A program made the translations under genes and the position numbers. Below the pieces are notes generated by a model. It was given only the letters and a program-made list of their open reading frames with translations. It did no database searches and had not been told where the DNA came from. 64,000 nt of DNA from JAJPKK01 sp035311445 (GTDB lineage Bacteria; Pseudomonadota; Alphaproteobacteria; Rhizobiales; Xanthobacteraceae): NCBI GenBank assembly GCA_035311445.1, contig DATGCX010000326.1, positions 1 through 64,000 on the forward strand. The letters are read 5' to 3'. Below, piece by piece: positions 1 through 8,517 of this stretch. Position 1 is the stretch's first letter. Each line of letters begins with the position of its first letter.

Positions 1-1248
1 CAGTTCTTCGTGATTGTGCTGGCGACCGTGCTTGAACTGGCGTGGCCGCTGCGGGCTCGCGCGCAGATGCCGCTTCCGCCCGTTGCCCCGGCCCAGGAGG
101 TACCCCCGATCGCAACGGACGCCCGCTTGGCCGGCGACGACAGGCAAACCCGCTTGGTGATCGACCTTTCCCACAAGATCGACATGCGGGCGTTCACCCT
201 CGCGGATCCCTACCGCGTGGTGATCGATATCCCGCAAGTCGATTTCCAGCTTCCGCCCAATACCGGCGAGCACGGCCGGGGCATAATCAAGGCGTTTCGC
301 TATGGGCTCGTAATGTCAGGCGGGTCCCGCATTGTCGTTGATCTGACTGGCCCCGTGAGAGTCACAAAGGCATTCGTGCTTGATCCCGTGGATGGGCAAC
401 CGGCCCGCATGGTGCTCGATCTGATGGCGGTCGATCGAGAGACATTTCTGCGCGCTGCCGCAATTGACAACCACCTGCCGCGGTCGCCCGAGTCGGCACC
501 GGTGCTTCCCGACCGTGAGGAGCACGCGGCCGACCCTCGGCCAGTAATTGTGCTCGATCCGGGCCATGGCGGGATCGATCCCGGGACGCGCGCGCCGAGC
601 GGCGAGCTCGAAAAAAATCTCGTGCTCGAATTCGCCTCGATGCTGCGCAATAAACTGGAGAGCACCGGCAAATATCGGGTGCTGGTGACGCGCAGCGACG
701 ATACCTTCGTGGAGCTGTCGGAACGGGTGCGATTCGCGCGCCAGCGGCAGGCGCAGCTTTTGATCTCGATTCATTGCGATGCGCTGGCGCGTGGCGACGG
801 CGAGGCGGAGGGGGCTACCGTCTATACCCTGTCCGACAAGGCCTCCGATGCGGAGGCCCAGCGCCTGGCCGACGCCGAGAACCGGGCAGACATCATTGCG
901 GGCGTCGATCTCGCCGCCGAACCTGACGATATCGCCGACATTCTCATCGATCTTGCGCAACGAGAAACACGATCCTTCTCGACCCATTTTGCACGTAACG
1001 TGGTGAGTGAAATGCGCGGTGCGGCGCACCTGCACAAACGTCCGCTCAGGTCGGCGGGCTTTCGGGTTCTCAAGGCGCCCGATGTGCCGTCGGTGCTGAT
1101 CGAACTCGGCTACGTATCGAACGCGCGGGATTTGAAACAGCTGGTTTCTGAAACCTGGCGGTCGCGCGCGGGTGACGCCATCGTGCACGCGGTGCGGACT
1201 TATTTCGCCACACGACTTGCCGGCGGTACAGGCACGCCCGCTCAATGA
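1..1248 (+). CDS. amiC: N-acetylmuramoyl-L-alanine amidase (AmiC type), 5' end outside window
   Basis: Zn-dependent amidase that cleaves the bond between N-acetylmuramic acid and L-Ala in periplasmic murein during cell separation. The frame is open to the window edge. The first visible codons encode a hydrophobic stretch ending in RARAQ, which looks like the end of a signal peptide whose start lies upstream; the GTG at 10 is therefore probably not the true start. An AMIN-like beta-rich domain spans roughly residues 40-140, followed by an Amidase_3 domain with the zinc and catalytic motifs DPGHGGIDPG, the Glu of GELEKN, SIHCDA and IELGYVSN. It lies 318 bases upstream of the PBP1A gene in the same direction, a common pairing in rhizobia. 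Family assignment is firm. Confidence 0.93.
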   Translation, partial: QFFVIVLATVLELAWPLRARAQMPLPPVAPAQEVPPIATDARLAGDDRQTRLVIDLSHKIDMRAFTLADPYRVVIDIPQVDFQLPPNTGEHGRGIIKAFRYGLVMSGGSRIVVDLTGPVRVTKAFVLDPVDGQPARMVLDLMAVDRETFLRAAAIDNHLPRSPESAPVLPDREEHAADPRPVIVLDPGHGGIDPGTRAPSGELEKNLVLEFASMLRNKLESTGKYRVLVTRSDDTFVELSERVRFARQRQAQLLISIHCDALARGDGEAEGATVYTLSDKASDAEAQRLADAENRADIIAGVDLAAEPDDIADILIDLAQRETRSFSTHFARNVVSEMRGAAHLHKRPLRSAGFRVLKAPDVPSVLIELGYVSNARDLKQLVSETWRSRAGDAIVHAVRTYFATRLAGGTGTPAQ

Positions 1249-1566
1249 GGGTGACTGGCCGGTGTGCCGATTTGGGAGTTGGGATTTGCGACTGGATCTG
1301 TGCGCGATCCACCATTTTTTGCCAAAGTTTGATCATAAATACAAGCGACGAGAATGGATGTTGTGGCATAGAGTGCGAGTCTAGGCGTATCGGGGGTGCG
1401 GCGCTGGGGTGGCTTCCGAATAGGTGTTCCGGTTAAGCTTGGCGGTAGGGAGCCGGTACAGCCGTCTGTGTAAACATATGGCGGACCTCGCCGGCGCAGC
1501 CGGCTTCGTAGAGTTGCCGGCGTCGCCGGCATACGGCCCGACACGGGCTTATCAAATAGGCCGGCG
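1249..1566. other. Intergenic region between amidase and PBP1A genes
   Basis: No convincing gene is present. The last 100 bases hold short GC-rich inverted repeats (GCCGGCG...GCCGGC type) before the PBP1A start. The promoter of the PBP1A gene could lie here, but I see no clear -35/-10 pair. Confidence 0.4.
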
Positions 1567-4014
1567 ATGCGGATCTTGATCAGGTTTTTGGGCTTTCTGT
1601 TCGCGGCGGGATCGGTTGTGTTCCTGGTCGGGGTCGGAGCCGTTGCTGGACTGCTCTATCATTTTTCCAAGGACTTGCCCGACTATTCCCAGCTTCAGGA
1701 CTATGAGCCCCCGGTGATGACGCGAGTGCATGCGGCCGACGGCGAACTGCTCGCCGAATACGCCAAGGAGCGCCGGCTTTATCTTCCAATTCAGGCCGTG
1801 CCGAAGCTCGTCGTCAATGCCTTCATTTCCGCCGAAGACAAGAATTTCTACGAGCACGCCGGCCTCGATTTCAGCGGCATTGCCCGCGCCGGCTGGCTCT
1901 ATCTGCAGAACTTCGGCACGAACCGCAGGCCGCAGGGCGCTTCCACGATCACCCAGCAGGTGGCCAAAAACTTCCTCCTCACCAATGAGGTGTCGTTTGC
2001 GCGCAAGATCAAGGAGGCGCTGCTGGCGCTGAAAATCGAGCGCACCTACACCAAGGACAAGATTCTCGAGCTCTATCTCAATGAAATCTATCTCGGCTTC
2101 GGCGCTTATGGGGTGGCGGCGGCGGCACTGCTCTATTTCGACAAGTCGGTTCACGAACTGAACTTAGCGGAGTCCGCCTATTTGGCGGCGCTGCCGAAGG
2201 CGCCGACCACGCTGCATCCATTTCGTCAGCGCGAACGCGCGACCGAGCGGCGCAATTACGTCATCGATCGCATGGTCGAGAACGGCTATGTGACGGCCCA
2301 ACTCGGCGAAAAAGCCAAGAAAGAGCCGCTCACCATTGCCCCGCGCCGTGGCATCGGCTCCCATATCATCGCGGCCGATTTCTTCGCCGAAGATGTACGC
2401 CGCGAAATCTACGAAAAATTCGGCGAGAAGGGGCTTTATGAAGGCGGTCTGTCGGTGCGCACCACGCTTGATCCCAAGATGCAGGTGATCGCCCATAAGG
2501 CGCTGACCGACGGGCTGGTTCGCTTTGACGACGCGCAGGGCTACCGCGGGGCAACGCACAAGATCGACATCAGCGGTGACTGGGGCGCCAAGCTGGCAGA
2601 CGTCCGCGCTTTCTCGGATGTCGCGCCGTGGCGCCTCGCCGTGGTGCTGGAGACCAACGAGCAGTCGGCCCGGATCGGCTTCCAGCCGGCGCGCGAGCCG
2701 GGCGGTGCGGTGGTGCGCGAACGGGAGGTCGGGAATATTCCGCTCGACGGTGTCAAATGGGCGCGCGCGTCGAGCGCAAAAAATCCGCTGAAAGTCAGCC
2801 AGGTGCTTGCGCCCGGTGATGTCATCTATGTGGAACCGCTCGGCAAGGACAGCGGCCAGTACAAGCTGCGCCAGATCCCGGAGGTTTCCGGCGGCATGGT
2901 CGTGATGGATCCGCTCACCGGGCGCGTGCTCGCACTGGTGGGCGGCTTCTCGTTCGACCAGAGCCAGTTCGATCGTGCCACCCAGGCGATGCGGCAGCCG
3001 GGTTCCTCGTTCAAGCCGTTCGTCTACTCTGCCGCGCTCGACAATGGCTACACGCCGTCCTCGATTGTGGTCGATGCGCCGATCGAGATCGATCAGGGCC
3101 CCGGCATCGGCGTGTGGCGGCCGGAAAACTACTCCAACGGCAAGTATGCCGGCCCCGCGACCTTGCGGTTCGGCATCGAGCAGTCGCGCAACCTGATGAC
3201 GGTGCGTCTTGCGCAGGATATCGGCATGCCGCTGATCGGCGAATACGCCAAACGCTTTGGCATCTATGACAGCCTGCCCAACTATCTGTCTTATTCGCTC
3301 GGCGCAGGCGAGACAACTGTACTGCGGATGGTGACCGCCTATGCGATGATCGCCAATGGCGGTCGCCGGGTGACCGCGACCATGATTGATCGCATCCAGG
3401 ATCGCTACGGCCGCACGATCTACCGGCACGATCAGCGCGAATGCCGTGGTTGCGATGCCAAGAAATGGGAAAATCAGGCGGAGCCCGGCCTGATCGACCG
3501 GCGCGAGCGGGTGCTCGATCCATTGACCGCCTATCAGATCACCGAAATCATGGAAGGCGTGATCCAGCGCGGCACCGCCACTGTGATCAGAGAGGTGGGC
3601 AAGCCGATCGCTGGCAAAACCGGCACCACCAACGACGAGAAGGACGCCTGGTTCGTCGGCTTCACACCCGATCTCGCGGTCGGCGTCTATATGGGATACG
3701 ACAAGCCACGCCACCTTGGTCGCAATGCCACCGGCGGACACCTCTCGGCGCCGATCGCCAAGGATTTTTTCAAGGCGGCGCTGGCGGACAAACCTGCGAT
3801 GCCGTTCCGGGTGCCGCCCGGCATTAAGCTCATCCGCGTTGACGTGAAGACCGGCCAGCGTGCCGGGCCGGGAACCACCAACGCCATCCTGGAAGCCTTC
3901 AAGCCCGGAACCGCACCGCCCGAAAACGATGCCATCGCATCGATGGGCGGCGTCGAGGCCATTGGCGTCAGCCCGGAGGCGGATGGTGCCGTGCGCCGCG
4001 GCGGGTTGTATTGA
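1567..4014 (+). CDS. mrcA: Penicillin-binding protein 1A, bifunctional murein synthase
   Basis: Class A PBP of 815 aa that polymerises glycan strands and cross-links peptides in the inner membrane/periplasm. An N-terminal membrane anchor covers about residues 5-30. The GT51 transglycosylase domain shows EDKNFYEHAGLD and QGASTITQQVAKN. A long insert resembling the OB-like domain of PBP1A follows. The transpeptidase domain carries the active-site SSFK (in QPGSSFKPFVY), the SRN triad and KTGTT. The ATG at 1567 fits the start of the anchor; a weak AGG lies 10 bases upstream. Length matches alphaproteobacterial PBP1A. In relatives I recall prfB following this gene; here an accessory island begins about 100 bases downstream. 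Confidence 0.96.
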   Translation: MRILIRFLGFLFAAGSVVFLVGVGAVAGLLYHFSKDLPDYSQLQDYEPPVMTRVHAADGELLAEYAKERRLYLPIQAVPKLVVNAFISAEDKNFYEHAGLDFSGIARAGWLYLQNFGTNRRPQGASTITQQVAKNFLLTNEVSFARKIKEALLALKIERTYTKDKILELYLNEIYLGFGAYGVAAAALLYFDKSVHELNLAESAYLAALPKAPTTLHPFRQRERATERRNYVIDRMVENGYVTAQLGEKAKKEPLTIAPRRGIGSHIIAADFFAEDVRREIYEKFGEKGLYEGGLSVRTTLDPKMQVIAHKALTDGLVRFDDAQGYRGATHKIDISGDWGAKLADVRAFSDVAPWRLAVVLETNEQSARIGFQPAREPGGAVVREREVGNIPLDGVKWARASSAKNPLKVSQVLAPGDVIYVEPLGKDSGQYKLRQIPEVSGGMVVMDPLTGRVLALVGGFSFDQSQFDRATQAMRQPGSSFKPFVYSAALDNGYTPSSIVVDAPIEIDQGPGIGVWRPENYSNGKYAGPATLRFGIEQSRNLMTVRLAQDIGMPLIGEYAKRFGIYDSLPNYLSYSLGAGETTVLRMVTAYAMIANGGRRVTATMIDRIQDRYGRTIYRHDQRECRGCDAKKWENQAEPGLIDRRERVLDPLTAYQITEIMEGVIQRGTATVIREVGKPIAGKTGTTNDEKDAWFVGFTPDLAVGVYMGYDKPRHLGRNATGGHLSAPIAKDFFKAALADKPAMPFRVPPGIKLIRVDVKTGQRAGPGTTNAILEAFKPGTAPPENDAIASMGGVEAIGVSPEADGAVRRGGLY

Positions 4015-4115
4015 TCGACGAGCTCTCCTTCAGTAGTCGGCCGGAGCAGACTGATCCGCCTGCTTCCGGTGAAGGTGCAGATGGACAATTACCTGCTCAA
4101 TTGGGAAATCGGTGA

Positions 4116-4230
4116 GGAGAACGACTCCGACGTTTGACCCTGCACGCGATTGGGTTACGTTTTCGCTTGCCCGGACATCCTGACATTGTGTTCAGTCGCC
4201 AGCGCACCGCTGTCTTCGTCCATGGTTGCT
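4116..4230 (+). pseudogene. Remnant of a Vsr (very short patch repair) endonuclease
   Basis: The frame reads GERLRRLTLHAIGLRFRL, then PGHPDIVF and RTAVFVHGC. This is the core of Vsr mismatch endonucleases, including the Asp of the PD-I/F-V motif. Vsr proteins correct T:G mismatches created by cytosine methyltransferases and travel with restriction-modification loci. Only about 38 codons remain. An in-frame stop sits just upstream (4113-4115), and a few residues seem to be missing between FRL and PGHPD. The fragment runs directly into the copied GDPD 3' end at 4227, so it is a breakpoint relic. No methylase or restriction gene remains in the window. Confidence 0.6.
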
Positions 4231-4343
4231 ACGGGCGAAATCCCTCGAAGATCATCCGGTCGGCAAAGCGCGCTGCTGTGGCGTGGTCTTGCGCGGTGCG
4301 GGCGGTCCAGGTGAGCAACGGCAATCCGAACGTGAGCCGCGCG
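4227..4343 (-). repeat. Left direct-repeat copy: duplicated 3' end of the GDPD gene
   Basis: About 117 bases match 10668-10784, the last 38 or so codons plus stop of the intact GDPD gene, with about nine mismatches and in the same orientation. The match starts at the reverse-strand stop codon (4229-4231) and ends abruptly near 4343. The two copies bracket about 6.4 kb of foreign-looking DNA, which suggests insertion or amplification across this segment. Divergence of roughly 8 percent suggests an old event or import from a relative. Confidence 0.75.
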
Positions 4344-4370
4344 CTCTGATCAAGCTATGAGGATCGGCAT

Positions 4371-5504
4371 CTACGCCGCCACAGCATTCCAGGCGAGATC
4401 CGCCAGCCGCTGCCACCGCAGTGCTGCGCCACATGAACTCAGGAGACCGTTGCACGTAAACGCAAAGACGATGGACGCGTCAGGGTCCGCCCACACGATT
4501 GAGCTCAGGTGACCGCAGTGTCCGAACGTGCGAACGGAGCTGCGCACTCCCATTGCGGGCCCTGGCCGCCACGCGTGCTCCTTCTTGAAACCGCCCAGAT
4601 GGAATCCCATGGCCCACAGGGTCTCCCGACCCACTGTGAGATCGCTCCCGCGAAAGTGGAGCGCTGTGGCCTCTCTGACAGTCTCAACTGAAAGATATCG
4701 GGTGCCGCCGTAGCAGCCGCCCTGGCTCAAGAGCAGGAAGAATGCGGCCAATTCGTTCGCGGTGCTCAGAAGATTGAAGCCCGGCACCAGTCTGGTGCGG
4801 AGATACTTTCGATTGAACAGCCAGGTAGAGACTGCCGGAACACGCGATTCGATTCGCGGAGCCGTTTCGACCTGGTCTGCCGACGGAGCCCAGGTGGTGA
4901 TCGTCAGTCCCATCGGCTTCAGGAAGTGCTGCTCCAGGTATTCCTGCGGTGAGAGCCCTGAAACCCTCTGCAACACCTCCCCCAGGATGAAGCCGTAGTT
5001 GAGCGGCTGGTAGGCGCTGACGATACCGGCTTCTGATGAGGGTCGACTGCGTTCCAGCCGCTCGATCGATCGATTCCACGTGGAAAACGGCTGAAGCTGT
5101 CGCCAGAGCCCGTGGGTGGGCAATCCCGTCTGATGGAGCAGCACGTGTCGAATGGTGCAGTGGGCCTTCCCATGGCCCGAGAACTCCCGCCAGTAACGCG
5201 ACACCGGGTCGCCAAGGCCAATGACGCGCCGATCGACTAGGTGATGGATGCATAGGGCCAACACTGACTTGGCAATCGAGAACACCAGGAACGGCGTGTC
5301 GGTGGTGACCGAAGCGAAGGCTCCCACACCACGCGCTCGCTCGAGTACCACTCGCCCGCGATGAAGGAGGACCAGCTGGGCAGCCGTGTGCCAGCGCTGC
5401 TCGAACTGCCAGTCGAACTCCGACGAGAGTTGCTCGATCGCGTCCTGCTTTGCGGCGCGCCTTCCTTCCAGTACCAACGCCCGCTCCTGTTCCATGTGAT
5501 TCAT
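4371..5504 (-). CDS. Serine hydrolase, beta-lactamase/class C fold
   Basis: Protein of 377 aa in the beta-lactamase-related serine hydrolase (PBP/esterase EstB-like) family. The nucleophile motif SxxK appears as SIAK (in FLVFSIAKSVLAL), the second motif region as SAYQPLNYGFILGEVLQ, and the third, FGHxG-like, as FGHCGHLSSIVW. No signal peptide is visible, so it may act in the cytosol, unlike most relatives. The start at 5504 has GGAG 7 bases upstream. It is the last gene of a minus-strand operon, 18 bases after the epimerase-like gene. Substrate is unknown; such proteins can be esterases, amidases or peptidases. Codon choice and neighbours suggest horizontal origin. Confidence 0.82.
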   Translation of the reverse strand: MNHMEQERALVLEGRRAAKQDAIEQLSSEFDWQFEQRWHTAAQLVLLHRGRVVLERARGVGAFASVTTDTPFLVFSIAKSVLALCIHHLVDRRVIGLGDPVSRYWREFSGHGKAHCTIRHVLLHQTGLPTHGLWRQLQPFSTWNRSIERLERSRPSSEAGIVSAYQPLNYGFILGEVLQRVSGLSPQEYLEQHFLKPMGLTITTWAPSADQVETAPRIESRVPAVSTWLFNRKYLRTRLVPGFNLLSTANELAAFFLLLSQGGCYGGTRYLSVETVREATALHFRGSDLTVGRETLWAMGFHLGGFKKEHAWRPGPAMGVRSSVRTFGHCGHLSSIVWADPDASIVFAFTCNGLLSSCGAALRWQRLADLAWNAVAA

Positions 5505-5522
5505 TCATACGCTCCATATCGA

Positions 5523-6545
5523 CTACAGCAGGTAGCGCTCGGCGAACCACCAGATGAATTCGCTGCGACGCGTGTACATGGGCCAGCGTTTTGCCCACGA
5601 CAGCGTGTCGCGGATGCTTTGGGCGAGCGCGTACCGGCGAGTGCGCAGGCCTCCTTCGTCCACATAGTGATTGTTCCGGAAGTACTGGCGGCCGAAAGCG
5701 CCGAACTGCTTGAGCCGCGGCATGAAAAGGAAGAGCCCGCTGGGAACTCGCCGCGGAGTGGTGGTGAACCCGGCCTGCCGATTCATTTCGCCAAACAGCT
5801 CGCGCAGTGAAATGTTGTCGCCGGAGGCGAGGATCCGGCGTTCGCACATGTGGAGGGTAGTCGCGCACTGTCCGACGATCCGCGCGACGTCCCGGACATC
5901 GACGACGTTGATGCCGTTTGGCGGGCACCATCGCAGCGGCCCCAGTAGCACGCGATGGAACAGCGCGCCGAAGTAGGTGGGCTCGAGTTGGAAGGGTCCG
6001 ATCAAGTAGCTGGGTGACACGATGTCGAGACGAAACCGCCCGTCCGACGTGCTGGCACGAAAGATTTCCTGCGCCAGCCGCTTCGAGCGCGAGCTGCACT
6101 CGCGCGCCGAGCATGCCGAGATGGCCACGAGATCGTCGTCGAACGAAGCGCCATGATGAGCGCTGTAGCTGCCGATGAAGACGACCTTCTTCACCGAGGA
6201 TGAAGCGCGGATCGAGCGCACGATGTTCCGGGCGCCGCCGACGTTGACGCTGAGCAGGTACGGGGCGCCATTCCAGTACTCATGACTGTGGCAGGCATGG
6301 ATGACCGCGTCAGCGCCGGCGACCGCTCGCTCGACGGGCCCGACGTCGCGGATGTCGGTGACCACGCGTTCGCAGGCCCGCAGCGGCTCCATCGCGGGAT
6401 CTGAGTTCGCAAGCTTCCGCAGTTTCTCTTCGTTGCGAATCAGCAGGCGCAGGTTCGGTGGACCTGGGCGGCCGAGGAGTTCTTTGGCGATTGCCGCTCC
6501 GAGGTGGCCGGTGGCTCCTGTCAGCAGGATCGTCGGGCGGCGCAT
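5523..6545 (-). CDS. NAD(P)-dependent epimerase/dehydratase-like protein lacking the catalytic Tyr
   Basis: Extended short-chain dehydrogenase (SDR) protein of 340 aa. The N-terminal Rossmann motif TGATGHLG (residues 9-16) and later SPSYLIGPF are typical of the 3-beta-HSD/epimerase group. The active-site YxxxK position reads SSRSK, so the Lys is kept but the Tyr is Ser. It may therefore bind NAD(P) without ordinary SDR catalysis, or use another residue. Its ATG overlaps the TGA of the TIR gene by one base (TGATG), so the two are probably translationally coupled. With a TIR domain upstream, a nucleotide-binding partner is of interest, but the link is inference. Confidence 0.82.
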   Translation of the reverse strand: MRRPTILLTGATGHLGAAIAKELLGRPGPPNLRLLIRNEEKLRKLANSDPAMEPLRACERVVTDIRDVGPVERAVAGADAVIHACHSHEYWNGAPYLLSVNVGGARNIVRSIRASSSVKKVVFIGSYSAHHGASFDDDLVAISACSARECSSRSKRLAQEIFRASTSDGRFRLDIVSPSYLIGPFQLEPTYFGALFHRVLLGPLRWCPPNGINVVDVRDVARIVGQCATTLHMCERRILASGDNISLRELFGEMNRQAGFTTTPRRVPSGLFLFMPRLKQFGAFGRQYFRNNHYVDEGGLRTRRYALAQSIRDTLSWAKRWPMYTRRSEFIWWFAERYLL

Positions 6546-8350
6546 CAGCCGCCTCTTGAGAGCAGGCGCTGTTCGACGCGCCGGACGAGCACGTCGGTTG
6601 CTGCCGCAGCGCTCTGCTTGCCGGAAGCCACGGCGAGGACGCCGTCGTACAGATTCGCGCGAATGCGATCGATTACCTCGAGCGTGCGCGGGCCGTTGTG
6701 CTTGACGAGGTTGATCGACGTCCGTCCTTTCTGGCTGTCTTCAACCGAGATCTTGAACGACCGGCCGGCGCCACCATCGTTGGCATCCCGCACCTGATCT
6801 TCGATCACCGCGAAGTCAGCCGACGCCCCTCCCCACAGGGCGTAGGCCTGCTGGATGGGCCGCTGGAGGAACCACTCGAGGACCTCGTTGGCGGCCTCAT
6901 AGTATCTGGCACCGGTGGGCACGCACAAAATCCATCCCTCGACGTGCCCGTTGTGTCTGCCCGACGGGGTCGCCTTCGGTACCGGAAGGTATTCGATGCG
7001 GAACGCCGACGCGCGATCGTCCTGCCGCGTCTCCATCCGCCGGCGCAGAGTCTCCAGGGCATCGTTGAAAATCATGTTCGTCACCAGCTTGCCGCGGGCG
7101 AACGCCTCGATGCCGTCGTCCCAGTTGGTGGTGGACCAGTGAGGGAGATCGTCGCAGCTGGTCGCGTAGCGCGCCAGCTTGGACGCCAGCGTGAGGTAGC
7201 TTTCCGTGCCTTTGCGCAGTGTTTCCGCGGCCTCGCGCGCCGGCATTCGACTCCCGCCGTACAGGACGAGGTCATTTGCATCGTTGGCATACAAATGGTT
7301 TAACCAGTCGTACCACAGCGTGATGTGATCCCGCCCCTGAAGGGGAGCCGGAGCGAGCGGCAAGCGGCGCTCCATGAGCGCGTCGATCAGGGTGAGATAA
7401 TCGCTCCAGTTGTCGGGAGCTGCCAGGCTGTGCTGTTCCAGGACGTCCCGGCGCACCGCGAGAATCATCGTCAACGACGACAGTGGCACGCCGTAGAGCC
7501 GGCCTTCATAGAGGCATGTTTCATCCCACCAGGCGAACCTTGTTTCGTGGGCTTTCAGTCGGTCGTGGAGCGGCTGGACCAAACCGCGCTCGACGCAGTG
7601 GCCCAGCAGGAAATATGGAATGCCGAACAGATCGCAGTCGAGCCCTGGCGGCTGGGTAGAATCGCGCACCATCGCGAAGATCGTCTGGTAGTCCAGGCCG
7701 AGAAATTCGGCGTCGTTTTCGGAGGCCAGTTCCAACGGGAAACGCGCCTTCTCCGAATAGAGACGATGCCGGAGGAAGATCTTTTGGAATGCGCGAAACG
7801 GGTCGTAGTTCTCGCCGGCGATTCGAAACGGTGTGTGGCGAAAGATGGTTCGGCGCCGTTGCTCGCGATCGAGGCGGACGCTTTCTCCGATACCGATTCT
7901 CCGTTCGCGGGCCAAGGCGCCGATGCCGGTTGCGATAACGGCATAAGCAGAATCCCGGTCAGGCCATTCCGTCACCGGCGCGGCGGAAGGCGGCAGAACT
8001 TGATAGCTGGCAAAGTACCGCTTCCAGTCACACTCGTCGACGATCACGCAGACCAGTGTCGCTCGTCCTGCCTCCTGCTGCTCAATCGCGAGCGGAATCT
8101 CCACCTCGCTTACGTAGCGCGACTCGAGGAACCGCTGACTGACCATCAGCACGATGATCTGGGCGGCGGCCATTCTTGACTTGATCGACTGATCCCAGAA
8201 CTCGCCCGCCAGGATGGCGCGATCGTCCCAAGCATCGATGAGACCATCCGCTTCGAGTTTCTTGAGATGCTCTGCCAGCCGCCGGTGATGGTCCTCGTCG
8301 GCATGTGCGTAGGACAGGAAGACGCTGAGCGCGTGGCTGGTTCTCGACAT
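6545..8350 (-). CDS. TIR domain fused to a solute-binding-protein (SBP/PBP-II) domain
   Basis: Protein of 601 aa from the ATG at 8350; an ATG at 8365 adds five residues, and neither has a clear Shine-Dalgarno. Residues 5-145 form a bacterial TIR_2 domain: VFLSYAHADED, WDDRAILAGEFW and SRYVSEVEIPLA, where Glu84 aligns with the catalytic Glu of NAD-cleaving TIR domains. Residues 170-600 resemble extracellular sugar-binding proteins (SBP_bac_1): YEGRLYGVPLSS, DNWSDYLT, GKLVTNMIFNDA and a C-terminal EVLEWFLQRPIQQAYALWGG. There is no signal peptide, so the binding fold is predicted to be cytosolic. A TATACT hexamer (8383-8388, minus) could be a -10 box. First gene of the three-gene operon 4371-8350. 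TIR identity is firm; SBP identity is good; ligand sensing is inferred. Confidence 0.85.
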   Translation of the reverse strand: MSRTSHALSVFLSYAHADEDHHRRLAEHLKKLEADGLIDAWDDRAILAGEFWDQSIKSRMAAAQIIVLMVSQRFLESRYVSEVEIPLAIEQQEAGRATLVCVIVDECDWKRYFASYQVLPPSAAPVTEWPDRDSAYAVIATGIGALARERRIGIGESVRLDREQRRRTIFRHTPFRIAGENYDPFRAFQKIFLRHRLYSEKARFPLELASENDAEFLGLDYQTIFAMVRDSTQPPGLDCDLFGIPYFLLGHCVERGLVQPLHDRLKAHETRFAWWDETCLYEGRLYGVPLSSLTMILAVRRDVLEQHSLAAPDNWSDYLTLIDALMERRLPLAPAPLQGRDHITLWYDWLNHLYANDANDLVLYGGSRMPAREAAETLRKGTESYLTLASKLARYATSCDDLPHWSTTNWDDGIEAFARGKLVTNMIFNDALETLRRRMETRQDDRASAFRIEYLPVPKATPSGRHNGHVEGWILCVPTGARYYEAANEVLEWFLQRPIQQAYALWGGASADFAVIEDQVRDANDGGAGRSFKISVEDSQKGRTSINLVKHNGPRTLEVIDRIRANLYDGVLAVASGKQSAAAATDVLVRRVEQRLLSRGG

Positions 8351-8517
8351 AGAAGTGCGATTCATACGGACTACGACGCTGAAGTATACGGTCGGCCGCA
8401 GCGGATGGCGCCAAAGTAGGGCGTCTGGGAGCCGCGCCCATGCCCGCACGAGCGTCGCCGAATTGGAGTAACATCGCCGCCGCATCTCACAGTCCGCCCA
8501 GGAACCAGGAGATCGAT

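Noticed and set aside
2164..3741. 525-aa open frame antisense to the PBP1A gene
   Set aside because: High His/Arg/Ala shadow composition, no domain, fully inside a clear gene.
4684..6114. 476-aa minus-strand open frame over the hydrolase and epimerase genes
   Set aside because: Arg/His-rich shadow in another frame of two well-supported genes.
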